A stretch of DNA of 64,000 nt. Origin: Bubalus kerabau (Eukaryota > Chordata > Mammalia > Artiodactyla > Bovidae). Positions 23,969 through 35,423 of the stretch are shown here, in pieces; position 1 is the first letter of the stretch; the number at the start of each line of letters is the position of its first letter. The stretch is from NCBI RefSeq assembly GCF_029407905.1, contig NC_073624.1, positions 2,430,501-2,494,500 on the forward strand. The letters are read 5' to 3'. Below the pieces are notes generated by a model. It was not told the DNA's origin, ran no database searches, and worked only from the letters and a program-made list of their open reading frames with translations. The translations under genes and the position numbers were made by a program.

Positions 23969-24720
23969 CAGTACAATAAGACAGAAGGCTCAACAGCAGA
24001 CTCATGTATTTAGGGACCTATTTTCTGAGAAAGATGACATCACACTTCAGTGAGAGGAATAGATTTTTTTAATTGATAATATTGGGTACAAAGAGCTCAC
24101 TTTGTGGATAAAATACAAATTCCCTCACACCCTAGGAAAAATGATCCCTAGCTTAGTTAGAAACAAATGCAGTAACTATAATAATAATGCTAATAGAATA
24201 AGTGCTAGAAAAAATGTTATCTTGAACTGAATACGCACTTTCATATGATACTCAAAAATATAAAATCTAGTAAAAAATATTAATAGGTGGATTTAAACAT
24301 GACAATATTAAAGACTTGGGTTCAAGTTACAGAATCACATCATTAAACAGGTAGATGACAGATCAGGGAAGTTTGCTTCTTAAAAGAAGTCAGCAAGAAA
24401 TTGACACCTGGAATATGCAAGGGATGGTCAAAACCCAACAAGATGACAACCATAGATTTGTTAAGTGAGTGATGCATATGGAAGGGGAAAGCTGAACAGC
24501 TGCTATGTGATGGAGAGATGAACAGCTTCTCTCGGAACCCCAGAGGTGCCAGTTAAAGCAATCCTAAGACTACATTCTGCACCCATCCCTCTGATGGCAC
24601 AACTTGCAGAGAGCCTGAAAACGTCAGTGAGGATGTGGTGAGCAGAAGCCCTCGTGCACTGCTGGTGGGATACAGCCCGTCACGCCAGCGTGGAGAGCAG
24701 GTGGCTGCCCCTGGTGAGAT

Positions 24721-25211
24721 TAACCATGTGACGCAGGACCCGGCAATCCTGTCCTGGGTGGGAACCGAGAGAGGTCAAACACAAGGTCGTAGAGTTTGGA
24801 GGGAGAGTGGGGAGGTCACCAGAGATACCCAGGTGTTCATGGGAGAGAAACAGAGCAGGTAAGATGTGGGGGATGTGGGTGGTGCGAGTGATGAACCAAA
24901 AGTCAGGAGTCCCTGGAGGTAGGTAGGCACATTTTAAAAAGTGTAGCGTTGAGTGAGAAATAAAAGTAATAAACAGAATGCGGTCTGTGGCACAACAGCG
25001 TGTAAGGAAGTTTCTTTGAAAATGAGATTCTTGAAGTTGCACAAATATTTAAGGACAGGTAGAAATGTATTAGAGTGAGTCAGTGGGTGTAAAAGAAGGG
25101 ACTGGGAGGATCACAATCTGGGATGAAGGAAAAACAGAAAAAAGGAGCAGAGAAAGCAACACTCTTACAGGGAATGATGAAGACAGAGCATCAAGAAGTG
25201 AGGAGTATGAT
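24721..25211. other. Unique sequence, nothing recognised
   Basis: Purine-leaning DNA right of the L1 3' end. It may include remaining L1 3' UTR. The 120-codon minus-strand frame (24680-25042) has no recognisable features. Confidence 0.4.
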
Positions 25212-25222
25212 TAACAGCCCTC

Positions 25223-25417
25223 TGAAAAGTAAGTGTTAGTCATGTCTGAGTCTTTGTGAACCCACAGACAGGGCTACAGCCTGTGAGATTCTCCAGACAA
25301 GAATACTGGAGTGGGTAGCCATTCCCTTCTCCAGGGAATCTTCCCAATGCAGGGATTGAACCCAGGTCTCCTGCATTGCAGGCGGATTCTTTACCAGCTG
25401 AGCCACCAGGGAAGACC
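25223..25417 (-). mobile_element. Bov-tA SINE with 11-bp TSD
   Basis: Antisense copy with TAACAGCCCTC at 25212-25222 and 25418-25428 as a perfect TSD. The BovB-like half has lost a few bases around 25260-25285 relative to its relatives. Confidence 0.92.
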
Positions 25418-25688
25418 TAACAGCCCTCCACAAACATGCAAACCAGAGTATTCCCAACAAAAGTATATAAATAAATAAAAGCATGTACTTTGGAGAGACC
25501 TCGTAGAATGAGTTTGGGGGTCTTTCTTCCTCTGCAAATTTATGGGAAATGTTGAGTAGGTTAGGAGTTAACTCTTCACTAAATGTTTGGTAGAAATCTC
25601 CTGCGAAGTTATCTGGTCCTGGGCTTTTGTTCACTGGGAGTTTTTCCTTTTTTCAATTGGCTTATTTTTTTTTTTTTTAACTGGTAAT

Positions 25689-28600
25689 TCAGTTCAGTCC
25701 CTCAGTCGTGTCTGACTCTTTGTGACCCCATGAATTGCAGCATGCCAGGCCTCCCGTCTATCAACAACTCCCGGAGTTCACTCAGACTCACGTCCATCGA
25801 GTCGGTGATGCCATCCAGCCATCTCATCCTCTGTCATCCCCTTCTCCTCCTGCCCCCAATCCCTCCCAGAATCAGAGTCTTTTCCAATGAGTCAACTCTT
25901 CGCATGAGGTGGCCAAAGTACTGGAGTTTCAGCTTTAGCATCATTCCTTCCAAAGAAATCCCAGGGCTGATCTCCTTCAGAATGGACTGGTTGGATCTCC
26001 TTGCAGTCCAAGGGACTCTCAAGAGTCTTCTCCAACACCACAGTTCAAAAGCATCAATTCTTTGGCGCTCAGCTTTCTTCACAGTCCAACTCTCACAATC
26101 CATACATGATCACTGGAAAAACCATAGCCTTGACTAAGCGAACCTTTGTTGGCAAAGTAATGTCTCTGCTTTTGAATATGCTATCTAAGTTGGTCAAAAC
26201 TTTTCTTCCAAAGAGTAAGCGTCTTTTAATTTCATGGCTGCAGTCACCATCTGCAGTGATTGTGGAGCCCCAAAAATAAAGTCTGACCCTATTTCCACTG
26301 TTTCCCCATCTATTTCCCATGAAGTGATGGGACCAGATGCCATGATCTTCATTTTCTGAATGTTGAGTTTTAAGTCAACTTTTTCACTCTCCTCTTTCAC
26401 TTTCATCAAGAGGCTTTTTAGTTCCTCTTCACTTTCTGCCATAAGGGTGGTATCATCTGCATATCTGAGGTTATTGGTATTTCTCCCAGCAATCTTGATT
26501 CCAGCTTGTGCTTCTTCCAGCCCAGCGTTTCTCATGATGTACTCTGCATAGAAGTTAAATAAGCAGGGTGACAGTATACAGCCTTGACGTACTCCTTTTC
26601 CTTTTTGGAACCAGTCTGTTGTTCCATGTCCAGTTCTAACTGTTGCTTCCTGACCTGCATACAGATTTCTCAAGAGGCAGGTCAGGTGGTCTGGTATTCC
26701 CATCTCTTTGAGAATTTTTCACAGTTTATTGTGATCCACACAGTCAAAGGCTTTGGCATAGTCAATAAAGCAGAAATAGATGTGTTTCCAGAACTTTCTT
26801 GCTTTTTTGATGATCCAGCAGATGTTGGCAATTTGATCTCTCGTTCCTCTGCCTTTTCTAAAACCAGCTTAAACATCTGGAAGTTCATGGTTCACATATT
26901 GCTGAAGCCTGGCTTGGAGAATTTTGAGCATTACTTTACTAGCATGTGAGATGAGTGCAATTGTGCGGTAGTTTGAGCATTCTTTGGCATTGCCTTTCTT
27001 TGGGATGGGAATGAAAACGGACCTTTTCCAGTCCTGTGGCCACTGCTGAGTTTTCCAAATTTGCTGGCATATTGAGTGCAGCACTTTCACAGCATCATCT
27101 TTCAGGATTTGAAATAGCTCCACTGGAATTCCATCACCTCCACTAGCTTTGTTCGTAGTGATGCTTTCTAAGGCCCACTGGACTTCACATTCCAGGATGT
27201 CTGGCTCTAGGTGAGTGATCACACCATTGTGATTATCTGGGTCATGAAGATCTTTTTTGTACAGTTCTTCTGTGTATTCTTGCCACCTCTTCTTAATATC
27301 TTCTGCTTCTATTAGGTCCATACCATTTCTGTCCTTTATCGAGACCATCTTTGCATGAAATATTCCCTTGGTAGCTCTAATTTTCTTGAAGAGATCTCTA
27401 GTCTTTCCCATTCTGTTGTTTTCCTCTATTTCTTTACACTGATCGCTGAGGAAGGCTTCCTTATCTCTTCTTGCTATTCTTTGGAACTCTGCATTCAGAT
27501 GCTTATATCTTTCCTTTCCTCCTTTGCTTTTCACTTCTCTTCTTTTCATAGCTATTTGTAAGGCATCCCCAGACAGCCATTTTGCTTTTTTGCATTTCTT
27601 TTCCATGGGGGTGGTCTTGATCCCTGTCTCCTGTACAATGTCACAAACCTCAGTCCATAGTTCATCAGGCACTCTATCTATCAGATCTAATCCCTTAAAT
27701 CTATTTCTCATTTCCACTGTATAATCATAAGGGATTTGATTTAGGTCATACCTGAATGGTCTAGTGGTTTTCCCTACTTTCTTCAATTTCAGTCTGAATT
27801 GGGCAATAAGGAGCTCATGATCTGAGCCACAGTCAGCTCCTGGTCTTGTTTTTGTTGACTGTATAGAGCTTCTCCATCTTTGGCTGCAAAGAGTATAATC
27901 AATCTGATTTCAGTGTTGACCATCTGATGATGTCCATGTATAGAGTCTTCTCTTGTGTTGTTGGAAGAGGGTGTTTGTTATGACCAGTGCATTTTCTTGG
28001 CAAAGCTCTATTAGCCTTTGCCCTGCTTCATTCTGTACTCCAAGGCCAAATTTGCCTGTTACTCCAGGTGTTTCTTGACTTCCTACTTTTGCATTCCAGT
28101 CCCCTATAATGAAAAGGACATCTTTTTTGGCTGTTAGTTCTAAAAGGCCTTGTAGGTCTTCATAGAACCATTCAGCTTCAGCTTCTTCAGCTTTACTGGT
28201 TGGGGCATAGACTTGGATTACTGTGATATTGAATGGTTTGCCTTGGAAACGAACAGAGATCATTCTGTCGTTTTTGAGATTGCATGCAAGTACTGAATTT
28301 TGAACTCTTTTGTTGACCATCATGGCTACTCCATTTCTTCTGAGGGATTCCTGCCTGCAGTAGTAGATATAATGGTCATCTGAGTTAAATTCACCCATTC
28401 CAGTCCATTTTAGTTCACTGATTCCTAGAATGTCGACGTTCACTCTTGCCATCTCTTGTTTGACCACTTCCAATTTGCCTTGATTCATGGACCTGACATT
28501 CCAGGTTCCTATGCAATATTGCTCTTTACAGCATCGGACCTTGCTTCTATCACCAGTCCCATCCACAGCTGGGTATTGTTTTTGCTTTGGCTCCATCCCT

Positions 28601-28775
28601 TCATTCTTTCTGGAGTTATTTCTCCACTGATCTCCAGTAGCATATTGGGCACCTACTGACCTGGGGAGTTTCTCTTTCAGTATCCTAGCATTTTGCCTTT
28701 TCATACTGTTCCTGGGGTTCTCAAGGCAAGAATACTGAAGTGGTTTGCCATTCCCTTCTCCAGTGGACCACATTC
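25689..28775 (-). mobile_element. Near-full-length BovB LINE
   Basis: About 3.1 kb against a family length near 3.2 kb. The 3' tail (CAGTTCAG on plus) is at the left. The endonuclease end and leader sequence similar to the SINE body ('gagaagggaatgg' on minus) are at the right. It is the only copy here with both endonuclease and reverse transcriptase. No clean TSD was found; ATTCA at 25686-25690 and 28772-28776 is too short to rely on. Confidence 0.95.
25834..28773 (-). pseudogene. BovB endonuclease/reverse-transcriptase ORF, disabled
   Basis: The N-terminal AP-endonuclease domain (28773-27910) shows TWNVRSMNQGKLE, SELKWTG, the QVYAPT motif and GDWNAKVG. RT follows, with PIPKKGNA, the AFDCVDHN motif and LRYADDTT. 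In-frame stops: CGA to TGA at 27910-27912 just before NQIDY, CAA to TAA at 26869-26871, and TGG to TGA near 26717. Frame changes occur at a shortened T run near 26282 and an extra A near 26097. A further CGA to TGA lies at 25834. Two of the four stops are CpG-type decay. It is inactive but close to the family sequence. Confidence 0.93.
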
Positions 28776-29039
28776 ATATTTTGTATTTCTCCCTAATTCT
28801 TGCAAGACAGTCTTGGAAATTGTATATTTCTAGGAATTTTTTTACTTCATCTAGATTGTGCATTTTATTGACATATAATTGTTCATAGTAATCTCTTACA
28901 ATCCTTTGCACTTCTGTGGTGTTTGTAACTCATCCTCTTCTATTTCTGACTGTATTGATTTGGGTCCTCTTTTTTTCTTGATGTGTTTGGCTAAAGCTTT
29001 ATCAATTTAGTTAATCTTTTAAAGGAGCCAGCTACTCTG

Positions 29040-29545
29040 GATATTTATCTAAAGAAAATGAAAACACTAATTACAAAAGATATTTGTACCCCTGTGTTCA
29101 TTCCAGTGCTATTTACAATGGCCAAGAATGGGAGCAACCTAAAAAAAGTGCGCACGGATAGATGAATGGATGAAGAAGATGTGGTATACATACACAATGG
29201 AATATTACATGCCTTACAAAATCTTACTATTTTCAAAAATAATGGTGGACCTGGAGGGTATTGTGCTAAGACACAGAATGACAAAGAATGACAGAGAATG
29301 ACAAATGCTGTATGATCACTTAGAAGTGGAATCCAAGAAACAAAACAAGTGAACAAAAATAGCAGTTCAGAAACAATACCTGTGGCAGATTCATTTTGAT
29401 ATTTGGCAAAACTAATACAGTTATGTAAAGTTTAAAAATAAAATAAAATTTAAAAAAAAAAAAAAGATGAAGAACAAACAGGTGGCTGCCAAAATGGGCA
29501 GGAGGGGAAGGAATAAATAAATAAAGTGACAAGTCATAGATGAGT
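29040..29545 (+). mobile_element. L1 3' UTR, sense, with nested younger L1 tail
   Basis: 'gtgttcattccagtgctatttac' near 29094 (an 18-20 base core is enough to identify it), 'gatgaatggatgaagaagat' near 29160 and 'acaggtggctgccaaaatgg' near 29478 follow old L1 3' UTR order. It abuts the antisense L1 at 29036 head-on. Confidence 0.7.
29375..29465 (+). mobile_element. Young bovine-type L1 3' tail, heavily truncated
   Basis: 'cattttgatatttggcaaaa' near 29392, then 'taatacagttatgtaaag' and a poly-A run to 29465, is the terminal sequence of recent ruminant L1s. Only about 90 bp was inserted into the older L1 3' UTR. Confidence 0.75.
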
Positions 29546-29559
29546 AGGAAATATTTGCA

Positions 29560-30362
29560 GTATCTTCATGATATGTATGGCAAATAAGGAAAAATAACTC
29601 TTACCTATTTCTTAATAGAAAACAGTCAATAAAAAGTGAGCAAAGACTTGAACTTCATAAAACAGGGTATCAAAACGGCCAATAAATATGAAAAAGTGTC
29701 CAATTTTATTAGTTATCAAGTAAATGTATTTGAAAACCAGAAAGAACTCCAGCAGTGTTCTCATGTAAATGGCTTACGTTTTAAAAAAAACTGACCGCAC
29801 CAAGTGTTGGCGAAGGTATGAAGCAGCAGAAACCCCATTGGAAGTGGAGATGTATGTAACTTTGAGAAGCTGTTGGACATTGTCTATCAAAAATAAACAT
29901 CACCTCCTCTCTGACCCAGCCATCCTACTCTTAGAACCGAAATGTGTCTGCACGCGCCCCAAAAGACATGTCCACCACGGGGCAGTATTCTATTAGCCAA
30001 ATGCTAGAAAGAACCCGAGTGTCCCTCATTAGTATTAATAGAATAGATGAATGCACAGCGTCAGTTCCTGCAACGGGTAGGGATGCCCCATTGGCACCCT
30101 TGATCACAGGGATGCACCCCACAGACCTGATGTCTCTGAAAGATGCCGGACTCAAAAGAGGGCCGGCTGTGTGATACCATTCGTGTAAGTTTGGGGGAAA
30201 TCGATGGCCACACGGTGAGAACAGCAGTGACAGCCAACGGGCAGTGGCTGCGAGGGGCTGCGAGCGAGGCTTCTGAGCTGACGTTCTTATCTCCCTGTTG
30301 GCGGCAAGAGTGTCCTTTCTCTGTGTGCCTCGCTCTTCCAAGCCCTTTGGATCATGCTTTTT
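29560..30362 (+). mobile_element. Old L1 ORF2 end and 3' UTR
   Basis: Begins again further upstream in the L1 order ('acttgaacttcataaaacag', 29649) and continues through 'accaagtgttggcgaaggta' (29799), 'ctgacccagccatcctactc' (29912) and 'tagatgaatgcacagcgtca' (30045). It is therefore a second L1 copy in tandem orientation with the preceding one. Confidence 0.65.
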
Positions 30363-30958
30363 AATATTTTCTAAAAGAGGCTATCTTAAGAGGAATAAGA
30401 GAATACCACTGAGTTCACAAGACTGACTGAAACATGGAGAGTTAAAGACACCCCATCCTTGTTAGCGTATTAGAATTGCAAGCACATTTAAGTGCTTTGG
30501 AGGTTTGTTTGCTAGTCGGTCAGGTGAAATACGAGAAAGAAAAGAAAGTGTATCAGATATATTCATTTCACTTAAAATATAGTCAAGCATTAATCAAAGC
30601 TGAATCTAAAGGGGTAAAGAAGTTATTTTTTAATGTGTGGTTTTAATAAGCCAAATAATAGTTTCTAAAACATGAGGCCCTAAGTGACCCTGGAATCACA
30701 TTTTCGGTGGACACAAACAATTCTCAGGGTCCTGAACACGTCCACACGTGATGCGTGAGCACAGGCCTAGGGATCAAACGAACAGGGAAGGTCAGATGCC
30801 ACCACCCCTGTGACTCGAATTACACTCATCCTGGTCACCACGCAGGTCATTCTTCAGGTGTCCGTACAACTCCCTCAGGGCTTCCTCTCCAGAGGGTGTC
30901 TCATCTACCCACACCCACTGTCACATCATGGAACCACTGTGGTCCTGCTGGAGAGGTT
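30363..30958. other. Unique sequence, nothing recognised
   Basis: AT-rich left half and mixed right half. No named repeat or credible frame. Confidence 0.4.
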
Positions 30959-31116
30959 ATTGCTGTTGTTCAGTTGCTAAATCATGTCCCACTCTTTGCG
31001 ACCCCATGGACTGCAGCACTCCAGGCTCCTCTGTCCTCCGCTGGCTCCCAGACTTTGTTCAGATTCATGTCCATTGAGTCAGTGATGCTACCTAACCATC
31101 TCATCCTCTGCCACCA
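30959..31116 (-). mobile_element. BovB 3' fragment
   Basis: About 158 bp antisense from the 'tgctgttgttcag' tail to 'tcatcctctgccacc'. Coding remnant is too short to carry motifs. Diverged. Confidence 0.88.
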
Positions 31117-31955
31117 GGGGTGATCAAAGTCAACTCCTCCTGTGCGAGTTGTAAATGCTTAATGCGATAAATTTTATGTTTATGTGTGGTTTACCACAGT
31201 TTTCTTTAAAACAAATATGATGAGGATCCGGAGGTGGCATTTCCTTCTTCCTTTATCCCAGGGTCTCCCTGCAGACACTGGCTCTGTGACTGCTTAGTTG
31301 CCGGCTCCTCTTTGGAGCTCATGTGGGTGCATTCAAAACCCATCCAGGGTGTCCTCGCTCTGATCTCCAGAATCCGTGAACACGACCTGTGGGCAAAAGA
31401 AAATCTGCAGGGACCAGGAAGGGTCTGAGGCTGGAGATGACCCTGGGTGCTCTGGGCCACTGCGAGGGTCCTTCCAAGAGGAAGACAGGAGGTCAGAGGG
31501 GATGTGAGAATGGGCACACACGTCAGAGAGAGGCTGGAAGAAGCTAGCTTTGAAGACAGAGGAGGGGTTCCCCAGCCTGGGGATGCTGGCAGGCTCAAGA
31601 AGCTGGAAAAGGCAGCAAACAGCTTCTCCCCACAGCCCACCCCCCTCAGAAGGCCCACAGCCCTGCCACCCTCTCTGGACTTGAGCTCTAGAACCGTAAG
31701 ATCGTAAATCCGTGTGGGTTCAAGCCACTACATTCATGGTCATTTCCTCCAGCAGCAGGAGAAAAATGAACACAGTCTTCAAATACCATCAGTCTCCCCA
31801 CCATGGACAGGCCTTTGCTTCTCAGCCCTGACACCACTTCTGTCCATTCGTCTGTCTGTCCTTCCCTATGGGACTCCTCAGTTATTCACACATTCTGCCT
31901 GGGGCTCCCAGGATTAATCCCCTGCCCTCACAGTTCAAGAGCCTCTCCCCAGGCC
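31117..31955. other. Unique sequence, nothing recognised
   Basis: GC-moderate. A 150-codon frame on minus (31206-31658) is rich in Ser and Leu and lacks domain or splice evidence; I regard it as chance. Confidence 0.4.
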
Positions 31956-32180
31956 TGATGCAAAGAGCAGACTCATTGGAAAAGACCCTGATGCTGGGTA
32001 AGATTGACGGCAGGAGGAAAAGGGGATGGCAGAGGATGAGATGGTTGGATGGTATCACCGACTCAATGAACATGAGTTTGAGCAAGCTCTGGGAGATGGT
32101 AAAGGACAGGGAAGCAGGGTGTGCTGCTGTCCATGGGGTCACAAAGAGTTGGACACTGAGCAACTGAGCAGAAGCAACCC
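31956..32180 (+). mobile_element. BovB 3' fragment
   Basis: Sense 3' end starting at the '[11 protein letters not shown]' coding region and ending in the GAGCAGAAGCAAC tail. The last codons are open for about 75 residues in the BovB frame, but the copy is only a stub. Confidence 0.9.
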
Positions 32181-33251
32181 TGGTCCTCACGAGTGTAGAC
32201 ACAGCCACAGCCAAACTCCATTTTGAAACCCCTTCCCACTTGAGAAGAATTCTGGTCTTCTCGATGGCTCCCCGTAGGAGGCCAGAGGAACAGGCTGCCA
32301 ATTACGCTCTGCTGTTTGGAAGCCATCATGGAATCTTCCAATTAAAGGTATTTTAATTACTCCTAATCCCAAGGCCCGAACCAGATCTCCCTGCCTCCCG
32401 ATACGGATTCTGGAAAGAGCACAAATGAGGTTCTTCCCAAGACAGACTCTCTGAGGCCTACCTGAGCCGCTATCTTTCCCTTTGGAATGTACTTTAATTA
32501 CGCACTGCTAGTCACAACACTTTACATCTGAGAAGGAAATTGTATAATCCCTTTAGTGACAATTAAGAGGAAGGATTTGGCTGCAGGTCATCAGGACCAT
32601 CTCCAGACATTGCCAGGCTGTTCTCGCTTTAATCCTGTTATCTTGTTTCCTTGGGGCACCTTTCTTTATTACTTTCCAAACCTTATCAGGGAGGAGAAAA
32701 AACAATCAGAATACTTGCATGATGGTTATCTTGGAATAAGTGGTTGGAATCCATACAGCCCATCTCCAAGACCTGGACACCAAGAAGTTGCTTTGGGAGC
32801 CATTCAGCCCAGGCCTGGAGGAGAAGCTCTGATGCAGTCAGTGTGCGAGGCCTCCTGGGGTCCAGCATCAGGAAGGATGCTCAGAACATGGACCCCTCCC
32901 GGGGCGCAGGAACCTGGCTGACCCTGATGTCTATCAAGGGCAGAGATACAAGTGGCCATGGCGGCCACATTTCCTTTCACACTGAGTCTGAGGTGAGGAT
33001 TAGCCTCTGCTTGCTTGTGCAGGTAGGCTCTGGCTGAATATCTCAGTGTCCTTAACAAAGTTGTAAAGAAAGTCTGGAGACAGTTAACTGCCCTGCCTGT
33101 TCCCCATGCAGTGAGGCAAGCTCGTCTTTGATAAGTGCTCTCTCTGTATTTGGATGAAACTCATATTTTTGTTGCAGGAAAGAGCAGGTTCTGAATCCAT
33201 GATGGATCTGCTTCTTTGACTTTAACCTTTGTTTTTCATTGCTTTTGTTAC
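32181..33251. other. Unique sequence, nothing recognised
   Basis: No repeats or gene features I can name. Frames up to 121 codons occur on both strands without any family resemblance. Confidence 0.4.
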
Positions 33252-33927
33252 GTTGCTGTTGTTGTTGTTTAGTCGCTAAGTCATGTGTGACTCTTTGCAA
33301 CCCATGGACTGCGGCACACCAGGCTTCCCTGTCCTTCACTATCTCTCAGAGTTTGCTCAAACTCCTGTCCGTTGAGCTGGTGATGTCATCCAACCATCTC
33401 ATCCTCTGTCATCCCCTTCTCCTCCTGCCGTCAACCTTTCCCAGCATCACGGTCTTTTCCAATGAGTCGGCTCTTTGCATTAGGTGACCCAAGTATTGGA
33501 ACTTCAATACAATAGGATATTTATTTCTCAGCCTTAAAAAAGAAGGAACTTCTGACATCGGCTACAAGATCGATGAGCTTTGAGGACATTATGCTAAGAG
33601 AAATAAGCCAGTCAGTCACAAAGAGACAAATACTATCTCATCAGGTGACCAAAGTATTAGAGCTTCAGCCTCAGCATCAGTCCTTGCAATGAATATTCAG
33701 GGTTGATTTTCTTTAGGATTTGATCGCCCTGCTGTTCAAGGGAATCTCAAGAGTCTTCTCCAGCACCACAGTTCAAAAGCATCAATTCTTGGCTGCTCAG
33801 CCTTCTTTATGGTCCAATTCTGACATCCAGACATGACTACTGGAAAAACCATAGCTTTGATTATATGGACCTTTGCCAGCAAAGTGAAGTCTCTGCTTTT
33901 TAATATGCTGTCTAGGTTTGTTATTAT
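33252..33927 (-). mobile_element. BovB LINE, 5'-truncated, split by an L1 scrap
   Basis: Antisense pieces 33252-33506 and 33639-33927 are parts of one BovB 3' end. They overlap by 29 bp of the same BovB sequence (33478-33506 and 33639-33667) on either side of an L1 fragment. The right end stops inside RT coding sequence at 'ctgtctaggtttgtta'. Confidence 0.9.
33507..33638 (+). mobile_element. L1 3' UTR fragment inside BovB
   Basis: 'cagccttaaaaaagaaggaa' (33529), 'gaggacattatgctaagaga' (33581) and 'gacaaatactatct' match old L1 3' UTR in sense. It lacks both the L1 terminus and a poly-A tail, yet is flanked by a 29-bp imperfect duplication of BovB. Confidence 0.75.
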
Positions 33928-33939
33928 AATCATACATAA

Positions 33940-34242
33940 TGACCTACTTCAGGGAACTCTGACCCTCTGATTAACACACTCCTAACACACTCCTCCTTGA
34001 AGTTGGCCATTCCAGGAGAGGTCTGCAAGATAATGGTCTTTACTTCCTCAACTCCTTCCCCCATCTCTATTCTATAAAAGAACCTGCATCCAGACCCCAT
34101 AAGATGGTTATTTTGAGATGTTAGTCTGACATCTTCCTGGTTAGCTGGCTTTCTGAATAAAGTATTCTTTACCTCAACATCTTCTCTCTTGGTTAATTGC
34201 CCTGTCATGCCCAGAGCAGACCAAACTTGGGCTCAGGTAACA
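33940..34242 (+). mobile_element. Endogenous-retrovirus LTR, apparently solo or partial
   Basis: A promoter-like TATAAAAG is near 34073, an AATAAAG polyadenylation signal near 34155, and a U5-like stretch runs from 'cctcaacatcttctctctt' to the terminal 'ctcaggtaaca' (CA end). No primer-binding site or gag follows. The left edge is uncertain and may be truncated against the BovB. Confidence 0.6.
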
Positions 34243-34657
34243 TTTTTAAGTTTCAAAGAGTGTGCTTTGTTCTGAGCTGCTCTTGTCTTTCTTCCCCATC
34301 CACAGGTCCCCGTGGAAACCTGGCTCCTCCTTGGAGGTGGCATTCAAAGGCACGTCTGCCTTCAGCTGCCTCCATGCAGCCTCTGTTCTCTGACCATTGG
34401 GCTTAGACATCATTTATCTCCCCATATTCCTGTCTCCACAGTGTCACTGACCACTCACAGGAAACAAAGGCTTCCAATCGTGTGACCTCCGGTTGCCCTT
34501 CCTCCTGAAGTCCTTCCCACCTCGATGGAGAAGATGTGTCTTGCTTTCTATTTGACCCACAGTCAATCATGGATGGGGTAGCAGGCCTCTTCCAGGCTGT
34601 TTGCTGAGTGAATGAATGGGATGTTGATAGTTGAGAAGGTCTTATTTGTATACTCCT
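34243..34657. other. Unique sequence, nothing recognised
   Basis: Short interval between an LTR and a BovB. No features. Confidence 0.4.
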
Positions 34658-35244
34658 AAAAATCACTGCAGATGGTGACTGCAGCCATGAAATTAGAAGA
34701 CGCTTACTCCTTGGAAGGAAAGTTATGACCAACCTAGATAGCATATTGAAAAGCAGAGACATTACTTTGCCAACAAAGGTCCATCTAGTCAAGGCTATGG
34801 TTTTTCCAGTATTCATGTATGGATGTGAGAGTTGGATTGTGAAGAAAGCTGAGCGCCGAAGAATTGATGCTTTTGAACTGTGGTGTTGGAGAAGACTCTT
34901 GAGAGTCCCTTGGACTGCAAGGAGATCCAACCAGTCCATTCTGAAGGAGATCAGCCCTGGGATTTCTTTGGAAGGAATGATGCTAAAGCTGAAACTCCAG
35001 TACTTTGGCCACCTCATGCGAAGAGTTGACTCATTGGAAAAGACTCTGATGCTGGGAGGGATTGGGGACAGGAGGAGAAGGGGACAACAGAGGATGAGAT
35101 GGCTGGATGGCATCACCGACTCGATGGACGTGAGTCTGAGTGAACTCTGGGAGTTGGTGCTGGACAGGGAAGCCTGGTGTGCTGCGATTCATGGGGTCGC
35201 AAAGAGTCGGACACGACTGAGTGACTGAACTGAACTGAACTGAA
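34658..35244 (+). mobile_element. BovB LINE 3' end, well preserved
   Basis: 5'-truncated copy starting at 'aaaatcactgcagatggtga' and ending in three ACTGA units plus a short A run. It is visibly closer to the shared family sequence than most copies here, which suggests a recent insertion. No clear TSD was found. Confidence 0.93.
34725..35228 (+). pseudogene. BovB ORF C-terminal 167 codons, frame intact
   Basis: An uninterrupted frame from a Met within the RT thumb region to the natural stop. It contains [16 protein letters not shown], the [14 protein letters not shown] motif, [18 protein letters not shown] and the terminal KSRTRLSD. The palm with YADD and the whole endonuclease are missing, so it cannot act alone. 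The upstream coding codons to 34660 are also in BovB. No host gene is fused to it. Confidence 0.85.
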
Positions 35245-35257
35245 AAAACTGTAACTC

Positions 35258-35400
35258 AGCTTCCAGATTGCCAGGTGGCCTTGGACAGCCATCCATGGTG
35301 GCACTCTGGGCCTCCATTTCCCCATGGATTAACCACAGGGAGTGATTGGGTGATTCCAGAAGCTTCTCCCAGCTCCATGTCTCTGCCAGTATGATATATG
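35258..35400 (+). mobile_element. MIR-type SINE fragment
   Basis: 'ggccttggacagcc' then 'tctgggcctccatttcccca' and 'cttctcccagctccatg' give the MIR core-to-3' word order in sense. Diverged. Confidence 0.5.
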
Positions 35401-35423
35401 CTAGAAACTGATTGACAGACCAA

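Larger units (their letters stand above)
21230..24720 (+). mobile_element. Ancient L1 ORF2 and 3' region, interrupted
   Basis: Fragments at 21230-22764, 23033-23802 and 23969-24720 follow sense ORF2. The sequence around the endonuclease C-terminus comes first ('gaatatatatgcc', 21336). The A-rich linker follows ('aatgaaatagagaagatt', 21965), then RT-distal words ('gtagacgatatgatcac', 23228), then 3' UTR ('aggatgtggtgagcag', 24631; 'gtgcactgctggtggga', 24655). It is very diverged, so several insertions could be mixed. Confidence 0.55.
25503..29036 (-). mobile_element. L1 ORF2 fragment, antisense, split by a BovB
   Basis: The left piece, 25503-25688, carries antisense RT words ('tagaatgagtttggggg', 'aaatgtttggtagaaatctc', 'ttatctggtcctgggctttt'). 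The right piece, 28776-29036, resumes further upstream ('cagtcttggaaattgtatat', 'ggctaaagctttatcaattt'). Removing the intervening BovB joins them. A poly-T run at 25665-25678 lies just before the break. Confidence 0.75.

Noticed and set aside
25684..28778. ATTCA as TSD of the long BovB
   Set aside because: Only five bases and AT-rich; cannot be told apart from chance.
31206..31658. 150-codon minus-strand frame
   Set aside because: Ser/Leu-rich, without domain or splice support and with opposing frames of comparable length over the same bases.
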